64,000 nt of DNA, taken from positions 1 to 64,000 of the forward strand of contig JAOZHW010000023.1 of assembly GCA_026014685.1 (NCBI GenBank), read 5' to 3'. Both the position numbers and the translations under genes were made by a program. Below are positions 1 through 8,005 of this stretch, one piece after another. The number at the start of each line of letters is the position of its first letter. The stretch's first letter is position 1. The notes beneath the pieces are model-generated. The model saw nothing but the letters and a program-made list of their open reading frames with translations. It searched no databases and was not told the origin of the DNA. Source of the stretch: Candidatus Bathyarchaeota archaeon (GTDB lineage Archaea; Thermoproteota; Bathyarchaeia; Bathyarchaeales; Bathycorpusculaceae).

Positions 1-153
1 TGGAATATGAGTTTTGAGCGTCCACGTAAAGTCTACAGTTTAACCAGTGACGGTCAAAGCATGCTAAACTTTACTGAGGAGTCGTTGAATTTGATTTGTA
101 GAAAAATCAGCATCGCCACTCCCGAACCAGAAATCGGCATCATAACCTCTTAA
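1..153 (+). CDS. PadR-like winged-helix regulator, C-terminal fragment
   Basis: The window opens inside a gene; the frame from base 1 is open for 50 codons and stops at TAA 151-153. The visible residues contain RPRKVYSLTSDGQ followed by a short helix, which matches the wing and last helix of PadR-type winged-helix repressors (compare the common 'PRKYYxLTxxG' signature). The N-terminal recognition helix lies outside the window, so the target cannot be guessed. The alternative is another wHTH family with a similar wing. Confidence 0.6.
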   Translation, partial: WNMSFERPRKVYSLTSDGQSMLNFTEESLNLICRKISIATPEPEIGIITS

Positions 154-258
154 ACACCGATTTTTTATGCAACAAGGGTTTTTCCCTTGTTTCTCTATTA
201 TCGATAGTTTTTTACGTCCAAGTAGTGTTATTATATTGGTGTCTTTCTGAGAGCGTAT

Positions 259-750
259 ATGGGTTTAACCTGCAAAGCAGGCCACTACAACGAACTTATC
301 GAGAAACTTTTAGCCATGGACATCCCAAAAGGAAACATATCCCTACTCTATGGACCAATAGACATATTCATCAAGTTAGATAACCTAAAAAACCTAAAGG
401 AATTCGTAAAAAAATGGTCCACGTCGATTCGCATGATTGGCGGAGACAAAAAATGCTTATCCAAATCCCAGACCTACATCGTTGCGGTTGAGGGCCCTGC
501 CTATTCGCGGCCGCCTTCGGCGTTTATGTTTCTTAACGTTGAACCACAAGAAGCTGAGCGCGTTCAAAAAGAGTTGCTCAAGTTCCCTAACGTGATTTCT
601 GCGGATGTAGTTTTTGGACCCTGCGACTTGATTGTGCCGCTATCAGCAAAAAATCAAGAGGAACTTACGCGGGCAGTGGAGTTGATTCACGAAAAAGTAT
701 CAGGAATCGAAGAAGCCCACACGACTGTAGTGGCTATGATGCACGTTTAA
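259..750 (+). CDS. Tandem RAM/AsnC-type ligand-binding domain protein without HTH
   Basis: This 163-residue protein contains two copies of the alpha/beta fold found in the effector-binding half of Lrp/AsnC regulators: about residues 1-75 and 85-163 (the second with AFMFLNVEPQEAERVQKELL and a typical VVAMM end strand). There is no helix-turn-helix, so it cannot bind DNA by the usual Lrp route. Stand-alone RAM proteins are common in archaea and are thought to sense amino acids or to pair with full-length Lrp proteins. The ATG at 259 follows a GAGAG purine stretch. It stands alone between a PadR-like gene and a small Cys protein. Fold assignment is fairly sure; ligand and partner are unknown. 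Confidence 0.75.
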   Translation: MGLTCKAGHYNELIEKLLAMDIPKGNISLLYGPIDIFIKLDNLKNLKEFVKKWSTSIRMIGGDKKCLSKSQTYIVAVEGPAYSRPPSAFMFLNVEPQEAERVQKELLKFPNVISADVVFGPCDLIVPLSAKNQEELTRAVELIHEKVSGIEEAHTTVVAMMHV

Positions 751-804
751 CCTTGACACGGTTAGTTTTTTATTCGCCGTTGCTTGTTACCCTATAGGGT
801 TTTA

Positions 805-981
805 GTGTTGAGTGGCGAATTCAAACGGCGCATCGAGTTAATGGGGCTAAATGAAGATGCAAAAAAGAAAATAGCTGATTTAGTTGACGAAGCGGGCAAA
901 GAATTCCCCTGCTTGGCTTGTCCGTCAAATGATGCGTGCGAGAATTTTAAGTGGTACCTCAAATGGTTCAACAAAGAGTAG
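805..981 (+). CDS. Small cysteine-motif protein, unknown function
   Basis: A 58-residue protein with the C-terminal pattern CLACPSNDACENFKWYLKWF, which looks like a metal- or cluster-binding site (Cx2C and a further Cys six residues on). The frame is open from a TTG at 784; I prefer GTG 805 or TTG 808 because an AT-rich promoter-like stretch lies at about 763-772 and the protein core starts with LSGEFKRRIE. It is predicted to be soluble and cytoplasmic. I do not recognise the family by name. A minus-strand ORF over the same bases has no recognisable features and I treat it as a shadow. Confidence 0.55.
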   Translation: MLSGEFKRRIELMGLNEDAKKKIADLVDEAGKEFPCLACPSNDACENFKWYLKWFNKE

Positions 982-1192
982 CCACGCCCGGATTTTAGTG
1001 GTGGATTTTTGTTTTTGCTTAAATACAATTTTCCATGGCGGGTTATGGTTTTTGGTGTAAAGTCATGGAGTAGAGATGTTGCTGTTTTATAGATAAATAT
1101 AAAAATGCCTCATCCAGTAGCGTTGTGGTTTAACTTATTTTTGCGAACAGTCTTTTATCACTGAACCGAAAGTTGGGTGTTGGGGAACATGT

Positions 1193-1846
1193 TTGGTTAG
1201 ACGCTTTACAGACAGATGGAAACCTAAAGAACCAGCCGATCAGTCTTTGGTTTCAAAGATAAAGAATGTTGGTCAGCCATCAACTAACTTAAAGGAACAA
1301 ATAACAATGGTTACACAGCGGCTTGATGCGCAAACTAAATCGCTTGACGCCGCGGTTGTGCGTTTCCAGAATCGGGACGCTGAGATTTTTAACCGCATCG
1401 TGAAAGCTATGGCGCAAAGAGACCAAGCGCGGGCAAACATCCTAGCGACTGAGCTTTCTGAGATACGTAAAGTTGAAAAGATGCTCTCTCATGCTTCGCT
1501 TGCTCTCCAAAGTGTTTCGATGCGCCTAAGCACCGTTTCCGAGTTAGGTGATGTTGTTGCTGTGTTGAGTCCTGCAAAAAGTTTGCTTAACAATGTCCGC
1601 TCGGAAATGTGTAGCATAATGCCTGAAGCAAGCCAAGAACTCGGCAACATCGGCAACTTGCTATCTGATATCGTTGGTTCAACCAATCAGAGCCAGGATT
1701 TGCAGGTGAACACCGTTATGGCGAGTGCTGATGCGTTGCAGATTCTTGAGGAGGCAGAAATCGCTGCCGAAAGCCGCCTAAAGGATAGGTTGCCCGAAGT
1801 AGAAGCTGAACCCTATATGCCTAAAAAGGCCAGCATCCAAGCCTAA
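1193..1846 (+). CDS. cdvB: ESCRT-III-like protein CdvB (Snf7 fold)
   Basis: The 217-residue sequence has the long alpha-helical layout of Snf7/CdvB proteins: LKEQI (about 34-38), a long basic helix with RLDAQTKSLDAAVVRFQNRD, then IFNRIVKAM, RANILATELSEIRKVEKML and the LSTVSELGDVVAVLSPA segment that is typical of archaeal CdvB paralogues. It would polymerise on membranes during division or vesicle formation. No MIM2-type proline motif for binding the CdvC (Vps4) ATPase is obvious in the acidic tail (EVEAEPYMPKKASIQA), although that tail could serve. cdvA and cdvC are not adjacent. The start is TTG 1193; the ATG at 1189 is out of frame and stops after three codons. TATA-like stretches lie at about 1091-1107 and 1153-1160. 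Confidence 0.85.
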   Translation: MVRRFTDRWKPKEPADQSLVSKIKNVGQPSTNLKEQITMVTQRLDAQTKSLDAAVVRFQNRDAEIFNRIVKAMAQRDQARANILATELSEIRKVEKMLSHASLALQSVSMRLSTVSELGDVVAVLSPAKSLLNNVRSEMCSIMPEASQELGNIGNLLSDIVGSTNQSQDLQVNTVMASADALQILEEAEIAAESRLKDRLPEVEAEPYMPKKASIQA

Positions 1847-1868
1847 CCTTCGGATACCCCCTCCACTT

Positions 1869-2138
1869 TTAAAGAACCAAGTGGTGGTCTTCTTCTTTTC
1901 TTTGAGTTGATTTTTCGATTATTTGGAGGATAAACTCGTCTGTGCAATCATCCATTTTTGGGCATCGACTGCATGAGCGTGGGATAACCAGAAGGGTTGT
2001 GAAGTCGTTTAGGTAATACTCGATTAGTAGTTTCCGTATGTGGCAGTTTTTTGTTGCGCGGTTAGGGTGAACTACTGTTATACCGAATCTTAAGTCCTTA
2101 CAAATTATGTCTCTTATTGATTCTGCCATTTTAGACAT
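1869..2138 (-). CDS. Hypothetical protein with CxxC-type C-terminal motif
   Basis: An 89-residue ORF with the segment RSCSRCPKMDDCTDEF (Cx2C then Cx5C-like spacing), a charged C-terminal tail and no membrane segment. The pattern resembles the small Cys protein at 805-981. A good archaeal TATA-like element on the minus strand (GCTTAAATACGG, complement of about 2174-2185) sits about 40 bases before the ATG, which supports a real gene. It is convergent with cdvB, with 22 bases between the stops. I do not recognise a family. Confidence 0.5.
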   Translation of the reverse strand: MSKMAESIRDIICKDLRFGITVVHPNRATKNCHIRKLLIEYYLNDFTTLLVIPRSCSRCPKMDDCTDEFILQIIEKSTQRKEEDHHLVL

Positions 2139-2385
2139 TACCTGCAGTGGAAGTAGTATGATATCTCATAGCGGGAAAACCGTATTTAAGCCTCTGTGGG
2201 TACAGACTGATGGAACAAGCATCGTCTCTGGAAGTTGGTTGCGTTTTTCGTTTTATGGAGGCTATATATTAATAGTCAAAACTATGAATGAAGACGCCCT
2301 TTCTATGTAACAACTAATATAGTGGAACCCCCAATTAAGAGTCTTTTTAAGAGCAAAACAGTGCGTAAACGAAAGGAGCGGCACC

Positions 2386-4074
2386 TTGCTTAGCAAAGCC
2401 TCAAACACACTTAATCGGTTATCCTCCAAAAAGCCCCTAAAGTACACGCTCTACCTCTCCGCGGTCATAATCTTTTTTGCCTTAATCTTAATCCCCCCAA
2501 TTATTGGCATATTAACCAAAGTGGGCTCCCTAGAAAGAATCGCCGACAACCCTGAGTTGATGAACACCGCTTTAGGCGCCATCGGAGCTTCATTTATCAT
2601 CGGTTTGGTTGTTGCAGCTCTTGACCTGTTGGCTGGGGTTCCGCTAGCGTGGCTTATCACACGCGGAAAATCAAGATGGTTAACTGTTCTGGATACTTTG
2701 GCTGATTTGCCTTTTGTTGTGCCTACTGCTGCTTTGGGTTATTCGCTTCTTTTGTTCTGGAGTTCAAGCGGCGGAATATCTGACTTGTTTGGACAACCGT
2801 TTATTTCCCCCGGTTGGCTCCTTGTTATGGTTCTGCATTTCACGTTTTCTTTTCCCGTAGTAGTTCGCGTCGTTGTCGGTGCAATGCTTGATTACAAGAT
2901 GGAGTATGAACGTGCATCCAGAACCCTTGGCGCGCCCCCTCTAACAGCTTCTCGGACCGTAACGTTCCCCATTATTAAGCCTTCACTGATCGCAGCTTAC
3001 ACTTTAGCATTTGCAAGGTCGCTTTCGGAAACTGGTGCCACTTTCATAGTTGCAGCAGGCGTTTTTCTCAATGGACCAGTTTTTATGCAAACAGTAAGTA
3101 ATCAATTCAAAAGCGGTGCTATTACTCAAGGAACCTATGAAGGCGCCACCGTTTTTGCAAGCCTCATACTGATCGTCGCATCCTTAATCATCTTTGTACT
3201 AATCCGTGTAGTTGGGCAAAGACTAAAGCTTCCCTTCGGTCACGGATTGCCTACGTTTGAGAAGAAAATCAGCTACAAGACTGGCGCATGGACCCGAAAC
3301 AGTATCGCTTTAGCGGTTTTTCTATTTATCGTGTTGATTCCTTCGATGTTTGTGGCTTTGCCTGCTTTTCAAGCAATCGCAACGGGGAACACTTTGGTTG
3401 AAGCGTTTACGGGTGCAGGTATCTGGGCTAGTTTCTGGCAAAGTCTCACGTTGTCTTACGGTTTAGCTGCTGTAGTAACTGTATTGGGTATCGCTTTAGG
3501 TTTGCCCATGGCTATCTTAATTTCACGTAAAACATTCGGCAAATGGTTATCCACTATCCTTGACACCCTAATTAACATCCCAATCATAGTACCCTCAATC
3601 GCATTGGGCGTTTCACTAAAGTTTTTCTGGTCAAATTTATCGGGGGTTCCAGAGTTTTTACTGCTGGTTTTTGCTCATTTAGCGATAACTTATCCCTATT
3701 TCGTCCGTTCAATGTCGGCTGCTATGGAACGAATTAACGTGGACATGGAAGAAGCCGCTAAAACGTTGGGTGCAAAGCCCCTAACGGTTTTCCGTACCAT
3801 TGTTTGGCCCATAACTAAGTATTCAATTCTGTCAGGCGCAATCATAGTTTTAACTCGAAGCGTAAGTGAAACAGGTGCTACCTTAGCTGTAGCTACAAAG
3901 TTGCAAACTGCGCCTGTTTTGATAGTTAACTGGGTAAATTCAGTAAGAGGAACAATTGCGCCGATTGAAGGCGTCACACCATTAACTGTGGGATTAGCTT
4001 GTGGACTGCTGATTCTGTTTAGCTTCCTAGTTCTGCTCGTCTTGAGACTTTTAACCAGAAAGGAAAAGCTTTAG
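2386..4074 (+). CDS. ABC transporter permease, fused two-domain (ThiP/AfuB type)
   Basis: This 562-residue membrane protein contains two complete binding-protein-dependent permease modules in tandem: about residues 20-275 and 300-560. Each has an EAA loop that docks on the ATPase (first ERASRTLGAPPLTASRTVTFP, second EEAAKTLGAKPLTVFRTIVWP). Such fused permeases serve thiamine (ThiP) or ferric iron (FbpB/AfuB) importers in bacteria; sulfate, molybdate and tungstate systems normally use separate chains. Start TTG 2386 follows AAAGGAG with good spacing. The ATPase follows 51 bases on. There is no substrate-binding protein in this window, so the substrate is open; thiamine, iron or another small anion are the options. 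Confidence 0.85.
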   Translation: MLSKASNTLNRLSSKKPLKYTLYLSAVIIFFALILIPPIIGILTKVGSLERIADNPELMNTALGAIGASFIIGLVVAALDLLAGVPLAWLITRGKSRWLTVLDTLADLPFVVPTAALGYSLLLFWSSSGGISDLFGQPFISPGWLLVMVLHFTFSFPVVVRVVVGAMLDYKMEYERASRTLGAPPLTASRTVTFPIIKPSLIAAYTLAFARSLSETGATFIVAAGVFLNGPVFMQTVSNQFKSGAITQGTYEGATVFASLILIVASLIIFVLIRVVGQRLKLPFGHGLPTFEKKISYKTGAWTRNSIALAVFLFIVLIPSMFVALPAFQAIATGNTLVEAFTGAGIWASFWQSLTLSYGLAAVVTVLGIALGLPMAILISRKTFGKWLSTILDTLINIPIIVPSIALGVSLKFFWSNLSGVPEFLLLVFAHLAITYPYFVRSMSAAMERINVDMEEAAKTLGAKPLTVFRTIVWPITKYSILSGAIIVLTRSVSETGATLAVATKLQTAPVLIVNWVNSVRGTIAPIEGVTPLTVGLACGLLILFSFLVLLVLRLLTRKEKL

Positions 4075-4125
4075 CATGCTTACAAACAAAAACATACCGA
4101 ACTCAACAGGAGAACAAAAAGTACT

Positions 4126-5229
4126 ATGCCAGAAGTAAAAGTAGTTAACGTCGTTAAAAAATATGGAAAAATCTACGCTTTAGACCACGTCAGCTTAACC
4201 ATCCATGACCAAGAATACTTCTCGCTATTAGGCCCCAGTGGGTGCGGCAAGACTACTCTTCTTCGACTTATAGCTGGACTGATTGACCCTGACGGTGGCG
4301 AAATCTATATCGGCAACCGAAGAGTCGACAAAGACCCTCCAGAAGACCGCGATATCGGATTTGTTTTTCAAACTTTTGCCCTTTTTCCTCACATGACTGC
4401 TTGGAGCAATGTTCTCTACGGTCCAAAAGTTAAGAACTATGATGCAAAGCAGGCAGAAACAATAGGGCATGAAGTGCTTGAACTTGTCAAGCTTAACGAG
4501 AGGTTGAATGCTTACCCAAGTGAACTCAGCGGCGGCATGATGCAACGCATAGCCGTAGCACGTGCATTGGCTGCAGGTGCAAAAACTCTGCTGTTGGATG
4601 AACCTCTGGGGCAACTCGATGCCAAAGTCCGCAACGACATCCGGTACGAAATTCGCCGAATGGCAAAAGACCTAAAATTAACCGCCATTCACGTAACTCA
4701 TGACCAAGCGGAAGCCATGTCAATTTCCGACCGAATCGCGGTTATGAAGAAAGGAAAAATCATTCAGATTGGGACTCCAAAAGAACTCTATATGCATCCC
4801 AACAGTTTGTTTGTGGCTTTCTTCATCGGTGAATCTAACCTTGTTGAGGGTTACATAACAGCTTTAGAAGGAAAAACAGCCTCCATCGAATTGAGGCAGG
4901 GTTTAAAGATAAACGCGATTAACGAACGAGATATAAAACTAAATGAGCGCGTTGTTTTAGCTATCAGACCTGAAACTTGCGAAATGAAGAGCGGACACAT
5001 AAAAGTAGAGAACGGGTTGCAGGGTAAAATCGAGAAAACCACCTTTGAGGGAACAGTGGTCCGATATGAGGTCAGGCTGATAAACGGTGATAGGTTTGTA
5101 ATTAGTCGTCCTTCTTTAGCTGAAGAATGGGTTAGCATTGGTCAAGATGTAACAATCACTTACCCAATAGAAAAGGCACATCTCTTTCCTTATCCTGAGA
5201 ATGGGTTAAGCGATGAAATCTCGGTGTAG
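4126..5229 (+). CDS. ABC transporter ATP-binding protein (PotA/FbpC type)
   Basis: A 367-residue ATPase with Walker A (GPSGCGKTT, about residues 36-44), Q-loop (FVFQTFALFPHM), signature (LSGGMMQR), Walker B (TLLLDEPL) and switch His (VTHDQ). Residues from about 240 form the OB-like TOBE region seen in importers of the MalK/PotA/FbpC group, where small-molecule regulation often occurs. It is the partner of the fused permease immediately upstream and is probably on the same transcript. Together they make an importer that lacks a local binding protein. Family is certain, substrate is not. Confidence 0.92.
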   Translation: MPEVKVVNVVKKYGKIYALDHVSLTIHDQEYFSLLGPSGCGKTTLLRLIAGLIDPDGGEIYIGNRRVDKDPPEDRDIGFVFQTFALFPHMTAWSNVLYGPKVKNYDAKQAETIGHEVLELVKLNERLNAYPSELSGGMMQRIAVARALAAGAKTLLLDEPLGQLDAKVRNDIRYEIRRMAKDLKLTAIHVTHDQAEAMSISDRIAVMKKGKIIQIGTPKELYMHPNSLFVAFFIGESNLVEGYITALEGKTASIELRQGLKINAINERDIKLNERVVLAIRPETCEMKSGHIKVENGLQGKIEKTTFEGTVVRYEVRLINGDRFVISRPSLAEEWVSIGQDVTITYPIEKAHLFPYPENGLSDEISV

Positions 5230-5312
5230 ACCGCTGCACATTTTGCTGTATGATTTAATTTAGACGTTGAATCTTTGAAGAAAACATGAAATTTTAACTG
5301 TTTGTTTTCTCA

Positions 5313-5324
5313 AAATTTAAATGC
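5313..5324 (+). promoter_or_regulatory. Probable promoter of the hydrogenase operon (TATA box)
   Basis: AAAATTTAAATG within an AT-rich run fits an archaeal TATA box. Transcription would start near 5340-5350 and run into the small ORF at 5380 and then nuoA. No clear operator palindrome was seen next to it. Confidence 0.5.
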
Positions 5325-5379
5325 AAGTGTAGTGCTTTTAGTGAACAATCTCGGGGCAGTATAGGAGAGCAATTAGCAG

Positions 5380-5604
5380 ATGCGGATGGGAGAGAGTATG
5401 CTAGGAACCATGTGGAAACATGGCGATTCTTCGTCAATTCACCCATTAGCAATGTCCGACGCTGCTGTTCATTTGTCTAGTTGTTTTTCAGAAACCCTTA
5501 ATAACATTAGTTTAAACGCTTTCGGGTATAACAAGTGCCAAATTGGCTCTTCCCTTGAGGCAGACTTGATGAGTAAGACCTTTAACGGAGAGAAAACAGC
5601 ATGA
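5380..5604 (+). CDS. Small ORF leading the hydrogenase operon, unknown
   Basis: A 74-residue ORF that ends by overlapping the nuoA start codon by four bases (ATGA), the same coupling used between later genes of this operon. GGAGAG lies 11 bases before its ATG. The sequence (MRMGESMLGTMWKHGDSSS at the start) has no membrane helix and no motif that I recognise. Overlap coupling argues for a real gene or leader peptide; the unremarkable composition argues for a transcribed leader with a chance ORF. Confidence 0.3.
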   Translation: MRMGESMLGTMWKHGDSSSIHPLAMSDAAVHLSSCFSETLNNISLNAFGYNKCQIGSSLEADLMSKTFNGEKTA

Positions 5605-5933
5605 TTGTTGAAGCGCTCGTCGCATTTGTTTTAATTTTTATCGCAACTTTCGCAATCTATATCATAGGAAAAAAGTCCGCGCCTAAAACCAACATAAGTG
5701 AAAACGAACAAGCTGCCTATGCCTGTGGTGAAAAAGTTTGCTTTCAGGGTTTGAAAATTAACGTCTCACTCTATAAGTACCTGATTTACTTCGTGATTTT
5801 CGACGCCTCAGTTCTGGTGTTAGCATATGCGGCTTTTGCCCTCTCAGCAGCAAATCCTTTGCTGTTAATTCTCTATTTAAGCATACTTCTGACTGCTGGC
5901 GTAGTCCTAGTAGAGGGAGGTAAAGACCAGTGA
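5601..5933 (+). CDS. nuoA: Complex I-type subunit A (membrane)
   Basis: A 110-residue protein with three membrane helices (about 3-24, 54-76 and 82-103) and the conserved loop between helices 1 and 2 carrying an invariant-type Glu and Cys (ENEQAAYACGE). In complex I this loop lies at the junction between the hydrophilic arm and the ion-pumping arm. Mbh-type group 4 hydrogenases usually lack a clean NuoA, so its presence here beside a [NiFe] catalytic subunit is notable. It starts inside the stop of the preceding ORF and overlaps nuoB by four bases. Confidence 0.85.
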   Translation: MIVEALVAFVLIFIATFAIYIIGKKSAPKTNISENEQAAYACGEKVCFQGLKINVSLYKYLIYFVIFDASVLVLAYAAFALSAANPLLLILYLSILLTAGVVLVEGGKDQ

Positions 5934-6436
5934 CTGACACAAAAACATGGGCCCGTGTAAAGTCGCCTTGGGTTCTTCACTTTAACTCTGGCGCCTGCAA
6001 CGGCTGCGATATAGAAATTGTTGCTCTGCTTACACCGAAATACGACGTGGAACGTTTCGGAATAAAACTTGAACCCTCCCCACGTCACGCTGATGTGTTA
6101 CTCGTTACAGGTGCTGTCACACAGCAATGTGCAGAACGGCTTAAACGCGTTTATGATCAAATGCCGCAACCTAAATTCGTCGTCGCAATCGGCGCATGTG
6201 CCTGCAGCGGTGGAGTTTTTGAAGGAAATTACAGTGTCGTAGGCGGCGTCGACAAAGTCATTCCAGTTACCGCTTACATACCGGGTTGTCCCCCGCGTCC
6301 AGAGGCAATCATCGACGGAGTTGTAAAGTTGCTCAACGCCATCAACCCGCCTAAGCAGAAAAAACAAAAGCAGGCTGAAGCCCCAAAAGCCGAGTCTGCT
6401 CCAGTAGTTGAGGAGGTAAAACAAGTTGTCCAGTAG
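5930..6436 (+). CDS. nuoB: Hydrogenase small subunit / complex I subunit B
   Basis: A 168-residue Fe-S subunit that carries the proximal [4Fe-4S] cluster next to the active site. Ligands visible: CNGC (in HFNSGACNGCDIEI), a Cys in GAVTQQCAER/AIGACACSGG and the Cys of PGCPPRPE. The CxxC form of the first pair is the group 4 [NiFe] hydrogenase type; true complex I NuoB has adjacent cysteines (CC). The last about 30 residues form a Lys/Glu/Ala-rich tail (KQKKQKQAEAPKAE) that is not needed for the fold. It overlaps nuoA by 4 bases and nuoCD by 11. Confidence 0.9.
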   Translation: MTDTKTWARVKSPWVLHFNSGACNGCDIEIVALLTPKYDVERFGIKLEPSPRHADVLLVTGAVTQQCAERLKRVYDQMPQPKFVVAIGACACSGGVFEGNYSVVGGVDKVIPVTAYIPGCPPRPEAIIDGVVKLLNAINPPKQKKQKQAEAPKAESAPVVEEVKQVVQ

Positions 6437-8000
6437 CAATGTAGATTTTATCAGTTTAGTTGAATCCAAATTCGGAGATAAGGTCCAAATCCAAAAAGGA
6501 GTAAATGGCGAAGCCTCTTTTGTTGCAAACAACGGCTTACATTATGATGTCTTAAAAGCCATGATTGATGTCGACGAAAAGACGGGTATAACATCCATTA
6601 CTGGATTGGATTTTGGTGAAAACTTGGGTGTTTACTACCATGTTCACACCGCAAAATCATTCTTCACAATCAAAGCAGAAGTGCCAAGGGCGAACCCAAA
6701 AATCAAAAGTGTAGTCGACATCCACCCTGGCGCCACCTTCCACGAACTCGAAGTAACCGACCTCATGGGGGTAGTTTTCGTAGGAAACGAATTCAACGGG
6801 CACTTCGTACTCCCAGAAAACTGGCCAGACGGCGTTTACCCCCTACGAAAAGACACAAAACTTTCAGATGTTAAGATGGTTCCCACTCCAGAACGTGAAG
6901 CTAACAAACCCGCTGAAGGCAGACAAGTCAAAATAATCATAGGTCCCCAGCACCCAGCGCTTTTGGAACCCGAAAAATTCTCAGTTACCGTCGACGGAGA
7001 AACCGTTACTAGGGTTGAACCCCGCATCGGCTACGTTCACCGCGGCATCGAAAAAACAACCGAATCAAGAACCTACCTGCAAGACATATATCTAGTTGAA
7101 CGGGTTTGCGGAATCTGTAACCCCGCTCACGCATACGGATTCGTTGGCGCGGTAGAAAAAATCTTAAAACCCTCTGTACCAGAACGTGCAAAATATCTAA
7201 GAATCATCGCCATGGAACTCAACCGTCTTCACAGTCACCTCTTAACTTTAGGTCACGCAGGTTTAGAAATCGGCTACGAAACCGTGTTCCAGTATTTCTG
7301 GCGAGACCGAGAACCAATCATGGACCTCATCGAATTAACCAGCGGCAACCGCGTGTACGGCTCGCTCATAACCATTGGCGGCGTCCGAAGAGACATAACA
7401 AGTGAGCAAATCCCAAAAATCAAATCCGTACTCGCAGACCTGCGTGGAAAGCTACCTTTCTACCGAAAAATCTACCTCGAAGAACCCACATTGCGGCTTC
7501 GCATGAAAGACGTCGGCACATTAAGCAGAGAAGACGCGCTAAAGCTCTCTGTTGTGGGTCCAGTTGCAAGAGGCTCAGGCGTGGACATGGATGTCCGCAA
7601 AGACCAGCCATACGAAGCCTACAAAGATATACCCTTCAAGGAAATCGTTTACACTGACGGCGATGTTTGGGCAAGAATGAACGTGCGTATGGATGAAGTT
7701 GAAGAAAGCATAAACATCATTGAATACGCAGTTGACCACTTACCTGCGGGTCCAATCAAAGTTGACGTAGCCCGTTCAATACCTGCTGGCGAAGCAGTTT
7801 GCAGTTTAGAAGCCCCAAGAGGGGAACTCTTCTATTATGTAAGGAGCAACGGTACCGACATGCCTGAGCGCGTAAAAATCCGTACACCAACATTTGCGAA
7901 CATTCCGTCATTCCTAAAAACCGCTATAGGCGAGAGCATAGCTGATGTTCCGAGCAACTTTGTGAGCTTGGATCCTTGCTTCTCATGTACTGACAGGTGA
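6426..8000 (+). CDS. nuoCD: [NiFe] hydrogenase large subunit, NuoC-NuoD fusion
   Basis: 524 residues: an N-terminal NuoC-like domain (about 1-160, with HPGATFHELEVTDLMGVVF) fused to a NuoD-like large subunit. The key observation is that both [NiFe] motifs are intact: L1 RVCGICNPAH (about residue 228) and L2 DPCFSCTDR at the extreme C-terminus. In NADH and F420H2 dehydrogenases these cysteines are lost. The protein therefore most likely oxidises H2 or reduces protons, coupled to ferredoxin through the NuoI and NuoB clusters. The stop codon directly follows the final Arg of L2, so there is no C-terminal extension for a maturation protease to remove, a trait also known from some Ech/CooH-type enzymes. 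TTG or nearby start; upstream purines AGGAGG at 6409-6414 fit TTG 6426. Confidence 0.92.
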   Translation: MSSSNVDFISLVESKFGDKVQIQKGVNGEASFVANNGLHYDVLKAMIDVDEKTGITSITGLDFGENLGVYYHVHTAKSFFTIKAEVPRANPKIKSVVDIHPGATFHELEVTDLMGVVFVGNEFNGHFVLPENWPDGVYPLRKDTKLSDVKMVPTPEREANKPAEGRQVKIIIGPQHPALLEPEKFSVTVDGETVTRVEPRIGYVHRGIEKTTESRTYLQDIYLVERVCGICNPAHAYGFVGAVEKILKPSVPERAKYLRIIAMELNRLHSHLLTLGHAGLEIGYETVFQYFWRDREPIMDLIELTSGNRVYGSLITIGGVRRDITSEQIPKIKSVLADLRGKLPFYRKIYLEEPTLRLRMKDVGTLSREDALKLSVVGPVARGSGVDMDVRKDQPYEAYKDIPFKEIVYTDGDVWARMNVRMDEVEESINIIEYAVDHLPAGPIKVDVARSIPAGEAVCSLEAPRGELFYYVRSNGTDMPERVKIRTPTFANIPSFLKTAIGESIADVPSNFVSLDPCFSCTDR

Positions 8001-8005
8001 TACCC

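Noticed and set aside
2107-2310. 67-residue plus-strand ORF between the small Cys protein and the ABC permease
   Set aside because: It overlaps the start and promoter of the minus-strand gene, has no SD and no recognisable pattern.
2139-2385. Riboswitch (TPP or other) before the ABC importer
   Set aside because: I looked for thi-box-like elements because of the ThiP-like permease and saw none.
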